Origin: Melanopsichium pennsylvanicum
Taxonomy: Eukaryota > Basidiomycota > Ustilaginomycetes > Ustilaginales
Assembly: GCA_900208305.1 (NCBI GenBank)
Contig: OAPG01000001.1
Coordinates: 1,984,001-2,048,000, forward strand
Reading direction: 5' to 3'
DNA: 64,000 nucleotides
The translations under genes and the position numbers were made by a program. Under the pieces are notes generated by a model. That model was not told where the DNA came from. It ran no database searches and worked only from the letters and a program-made list of their open reading frames with translations. Below, in pieces: positions 62,002-64,000 of the stretch. Positions within the stretch are counted from its first letter, which is position 1, and each line of letters opens with the position of its first letter.

Positions 62002-62940
62002 GGATTTCAGCATTTAGTGCATGCAAAGCTTGGCCCTTGGCGACGATTGATAAGGTCACGAGCAGCAAGCATGCATTGAAAGGCCGTCTAGACGTTATCT
62101 CTCCTCCCAACTGATTTTGACGTAATCGAATCTTTTGTGGCTCTAACTTGGCCCATTCGATGTTTCAAATCCGTTTCTTGCACGTCCTTGCGATACTTTG
62201 TTGCCAACAACAATAAATATCTGCGCCTCCTTTTCCTCTATCCTCTTTCTTGTCCCCTTTTAAGATTTCCCATAAAAACTATTGTACTTGTAGCCATTGC
62301 CTGTCTCCTTTTCTGCAATGTTAGAAAATCATCGTTCGCACGTTGACTATTCGCCTATGTGACTTGATACCTGCACAGTGATAGTGTAATTGTCAGTTCT
62401 TTTGTTCTCCTTGAAAATGCGAGTCTGAGACGTCGAACAAGATAGCGCAGAAACCCAGAACTAATATTTATTTATGGATTTTAAATACTACTGTGCCCAA
62501 AAAAGAAAAAGAAAAAGAAAAAGGAAGGGAGCGAGAACCGAATCGGGTTTGAATCGGGTGAGGATTTGGGAGAACACGTTGGCGGCCTTTCAATAATGTA
62601 CGAATTCGTAATTGGATTGTGTGTTTCACTGATACACAGATTGGCGGAACATATTCTGTATTACAATGTATTACACTGTAACTACACTTTTAACTACACT
62701 TTTAACTACACTTTTAACTACACTGCATTGCACTTGTCTGCACGGCTCAATTCATTTCGTTTCTCACTCAACCACCAACTCCTTTCAACACTCACTCTTT
62801 ACCAGTTACATTTACAGCATCCTTCTGTGTCATGCTTTCTAACTTTTCATTCTTTATCCCTTTTTCTTAGAGCCGTCCAAGCACCAAGTGCACCTACCCG
62901 CACACCAGACGCTGCGCTTTCGTGCTCCTCTAAACACAAT
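62002..62940. other. Upstream region of the P-type ATPase gene
   Basis: About 940 bases. It contains an A-rich AAGAAAAAGA tract near 62500-62523, and a 12-bp tandem repeat of ACTACACTTTTA (three to four units) at 62677-62723. The start of the ATPase gene is preceded by a pyrimidine-rich leader. No other gene. Confidence 0.5.
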
Positions 62941-64000
62941 ATGGCTACACCCAATCGATATCGTAGCTTGCCCACCTCAGAGTATGACCTCACAAACGGT
63001 TCAATACCACCATCCACCTCCCAGCTGCCGCCTCCAGACCAATTTGCATTTAGTACCACACTGCGCAAAGTCAGCCCCGACGATCCATACACCCATACAC
63101 CCCCAACAGACTACAGTCATGCGTCCTATCCACCCTTTTCCTCCCCACCTCGTCCAGGCGTCTCGCACAAACTCAACGCTTCCGACTCATCATACCGTCA
63201 TGACGCCACTTCAATAGACTTGCATCATGCATCTTGTTCTTCTTTCTCCTTTCGCTCCACCACCCTCTCGGCTTCAGCACACTACACCCACCTCTCCGTT
63301 TCGGAATGTCTAGAAGCCCTCCACTGCCCTTCTCTCACCCACGGTCTCACACCACTCCTCGTACACGAAGCACGTAAAGAGGCTGGTGGTTACAATGAGT
63401 TTTCCGTTCGCGCTGGTCACGAACCGTGGCAAAAGTTCCTCGCCCAATTCCAAGAGCCTCTCATCCTTCTTCTCTTAGGCTCGGCTGCAGTAAGCTTGTT
63501 GATCGGTCAAATCGACGATGCCGTATCCATCACCATCGCCATCATCATCGTCATCTCGGTCGCATTCTACCAAGAACAAAAATCCGAAAAGTCGCTCGAA
63601 GCTCTCAACAAGTTGGTCCCCCACTACTGTCATCTAGTCAGGGATGGTGTCACCTCAAGTGTTCTAGCCAACGAATTGGTGCCAGGCGATGTGGTCACGT
63701 TCAGTACGGGAGATAGAATTCCGGCCGACGTGAGGATTGCCGAATGTGTGAGCTTAGAGTTGGACGAGAGCACTTTGACCGGAGAGATCAAGCCCAGGAG
63801 GAAGCACGCTCACGTGGTTCCTAGCAACGCTACTGCTACTCAGGCTGGTACGAATGGCATCAACGGTTGTGCGAATAGAGAGACTGAGTCGGTCACATCC
63901 ATCAACGAGCGCGAAAACATCGCATTTATGGGAACGCTCGTCAAATCCGGTCATGGCCGTGGTATCGTCGTAGGCACAGGCGCAACCACCGAGTTCGGCA
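62941..64000 (+). CDS. PMR1: Golgi Ca2+/Mn2+ P-type ATPase (PMR1/SPCA type), C-terminus off the right edge
   Basis: The frame from the ATG at 62941 is open to the window end (353 codons), so only the N-terminal third is present. After a Ser/Pro/Thr-rich cytosolic head (residues 1-115) comes SVSECLEALHCPSLTHGLTP, the SPCA N-domain start. Membrane helices M1-M2 include FQEPLILLLLGSAAVSLLIG and DDAVSITIAIIIVISVAFYQ. The actuator domain follows, with ELVPGDVVTFSTGDRIPADV and LDESTLTGEIKP, the TGE motif that dephosphorylates the enzyme. Pmr1 fills the Golgi with Ca2+ and Mn2+ for glycosylation. Mn2+/Ca2+ selectivity residues lie beyond the edge. The long unstructured head and an Asn/Thr-rich insertion after TGE are the deviations. 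Confidence 0.93.
   Translation, partial: MATPNRYRSLPTSEYDLTNGSIPPSTSQLPPPDQFAFSTTLRKVSPDDPYTHTPPTDYSHASYPPFSSPPRPGVSHKLNASDSSYRHDATSIDLHHASCSSFSFRSTTLSASAHYTHLSVSECLEALHCPSLTHGLTPLLVHEARKEAGGYNEFSVRAGHEPWQKFLAQFQEPLILLLLGSAAVSLLIGQIDDAVSITIAIIIVISVAFYQEQKSEKSLEALNKLVPHYCHLVRDGVTSSVLANELVPGDVVTFSTGDRIPADVRIAECVSLELDESTLTGEIKPRRKHAHVVPSNATATQAGTNGINGCANRETESVTSINERENIAFMGTLVKSGHGRGIVVGTGATTEFG

Noticed and set aside
1..64000. CRISPR arrays, bacterial operons, phage genes or integrons
   Set aside because: The gene content and introns are eukaryotic; the only regularly spaced repeats are simple tandem satellites without spacers.

Overview
This window looks like a nuclear chromosome segment from a basidiomycete fungus, most probably a smut-type (Ustilaginomycotina) yeast or plant pathogen. 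The evidence is the eukaryotic gene set (APC8/Cdc23, LSm4, Rpb8, Cwc15, Nab2, Pom34, an anoctamin), few and short GT-AG introns, small intergenic spaces full of microsatellites, long Ser/Thr/Gln-rich low-complexity protein tails, and a PKA catalytic subunit with an Ala/Ser-rich N-terminal extension. The species cannot be fixed from sequence reading alone.

Layout. 1-5.5 kb, all minus strand: a secreted or membrane-anchored protein running off the left edge, a PRISE-type short-chain reductase, and CDC23. 5.5-11.2 kb: an intron-containing tRNA-His, then a 5'-intact, 3'-truncated Ty1/copia retrotransposon with an LTR-like block, a half-tRNA-Lys primer-binding site, gag, an in-frame UAG and pol. 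12-22 kb: conserved housekeeping genes, namely a peroxisomal-type mitochondrial carrier, an anoctamin, LSM4 (first exon only 3 nt) and NAB2, followed by one unrecognised protein. 22-33 kb: an accessory-looking block with a broken, lineage-specific gene (frameshift plus two in-frame stops) and a tandem pair of paralogues carrying an unusual C-terminal Cys6 cluster, one copy decayed. 33-64 kb: conserved genes again, namely myosin regulatory light chain, POM34, nicotinate phosphoribosyltransferase, a CAP10 glycosyltransferase, 2-oxoglutarate dehydrogenase E1, a large rhodanese-PTP phosphatase, CWC15, an ER FKBP, the PKA catalytic subunit, VPS68/TMEM50, a ketopantoate-reductase-like protein, GGPP synthase, RPB8 and the N-terminal third of a Golgi PMR1-type Ca/Mn ATPase running off the right edge.

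The conserved genes have no shared pathway; neighbours are ordinary eukaryotic singletons, several in divergent or convergent pairs. The most interesting material is the retrotransposon priming and expression strategy, two tandem antisense tRNA-Lys 3' halves (with CCA) next to its LTR, the decaying paralogue cluster at 23-33 kb, and a tyrosine phosphatase whose catalytic domain is split by about 430 extra residues. All intron boundaries were assigned by eye from splice motifs and protein-family continuity.
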